NCBI GenBank assembly: GCA_039545355.1
Contig: BCJJ01000026.1
Span: 62,001-126,000 of the forward strand
DNA from: Trichosporon coremiiforme
Taxonomy: Eukaryota; Basidiomycota; Tremellomycetes; Trichosporonales; Trichosporonaceae
Direction: 5' to 3'
DNA: 64,000 nucleotides
This document shows positions 63,982 to 64,000 of the stretch, piece by piece. A model generated the notes under the pieces. The model had not been told where the DNA came from, did not search any database, and worked only from the letters and a program-made list of their open reading frames with translations. Within the stretch, counting starts at the first letter, position 1, and every line of letters starts with the position of its first letter. A program made the translations under genes and the position numbers.

Positions 63982-64000
63982 GTGAGTACAGTCGCGTCAG

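Noticed and set aside
1..64000. CRISPR arrays, insertion sequences, transposon open frames
   Set aside because: None seen; the only tandem repeats are coding or intronic minisatellites and homopolymers, and no transposase or reverse transcriptase motif appears.

Overview
The window is nuclear DNA from a GC-rich, intron-dense basidiomycete yeast, most likely a tremellomycete close to Trichosporon or Cryptococcus. Genes are split by very short introns (often 33-60 nt) with GTGAGT/GTAAGT-type donors and a CTGAC or CTAAC branch site just before the acceptor. Proteins such as the Q-rich PEF protein, SEC14, ZPR1, HUL5-type HECT ligase and DCP1 are typically fungal. I assembled exons by hand so that every junction keeps frame; positions are exact where phases closed and are flagged where more than one choice remains.

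Layout. 0-8.6 kb: 5' part of a type II membrane protein (minus), secreted M28 aminopeptidase (plus), ZPR1 (minus), ribosomal protein L9/uL6 (minus). 10.5-25 kb: a GATA-like factor, SEC14, a penta-EF-hand protein, a VCX1-type Ca2+/H+ exchanger, a heme-dependent N-demethylase-like protein (DUF3445) and two tandem secreted ricin-B-like lectin genes. 25.4 kb: an intron-containing tRNA-Val(AAC). 25.9-31.6 kb: two diverged paralogs of an unknown family ending in paired PPxY motifs, separated by about 3.3 kb without a recognisable gene. 31.7-32.8 kb: nitronate monooxygenase.

The most notable region is 33.2-48.1 kb. It holds an ACS-type MFS transporter, an anhydro-N-acetylmuramic acid kinase homolog (AnmK), a Zn2Cys6 transcription factor, an N-acetylmuramic acid 6-phosphate etherase homolog (MurQ), a BadF-type N-acetylglucosamine/MurNAc kinase homolog and an UNC93-type MFS protein. 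In bacteria AnmK and MurQ act in succession to convert anhydro-MurNAc to GlcNAc-6-phosphate plus D-lactate. Fungi have no peptidoglycan, so this looks like a regulated, intron-bearing catabolic cluster for bacterial cell-wall sugars. The function is inferred from family membership and co-location.

48.3-64 kb: a UBE3B/C-HUL5-type HECT ubiquitin ligase, a delta-9 desaturase with 20 ambiguous bases that fall almost only at third codon positions, an acyl-CoA dehydrogenase, a GFA/CENP-V-type zinc protein, an acidic orphan protein, a NUDIX CoA-pyrophosphatase-like enzyme and the 5' exon of the decapping factor DCP1. The two PPxY proteins and the HECT ligase share the window, but a partnership between them is only a suggestion.
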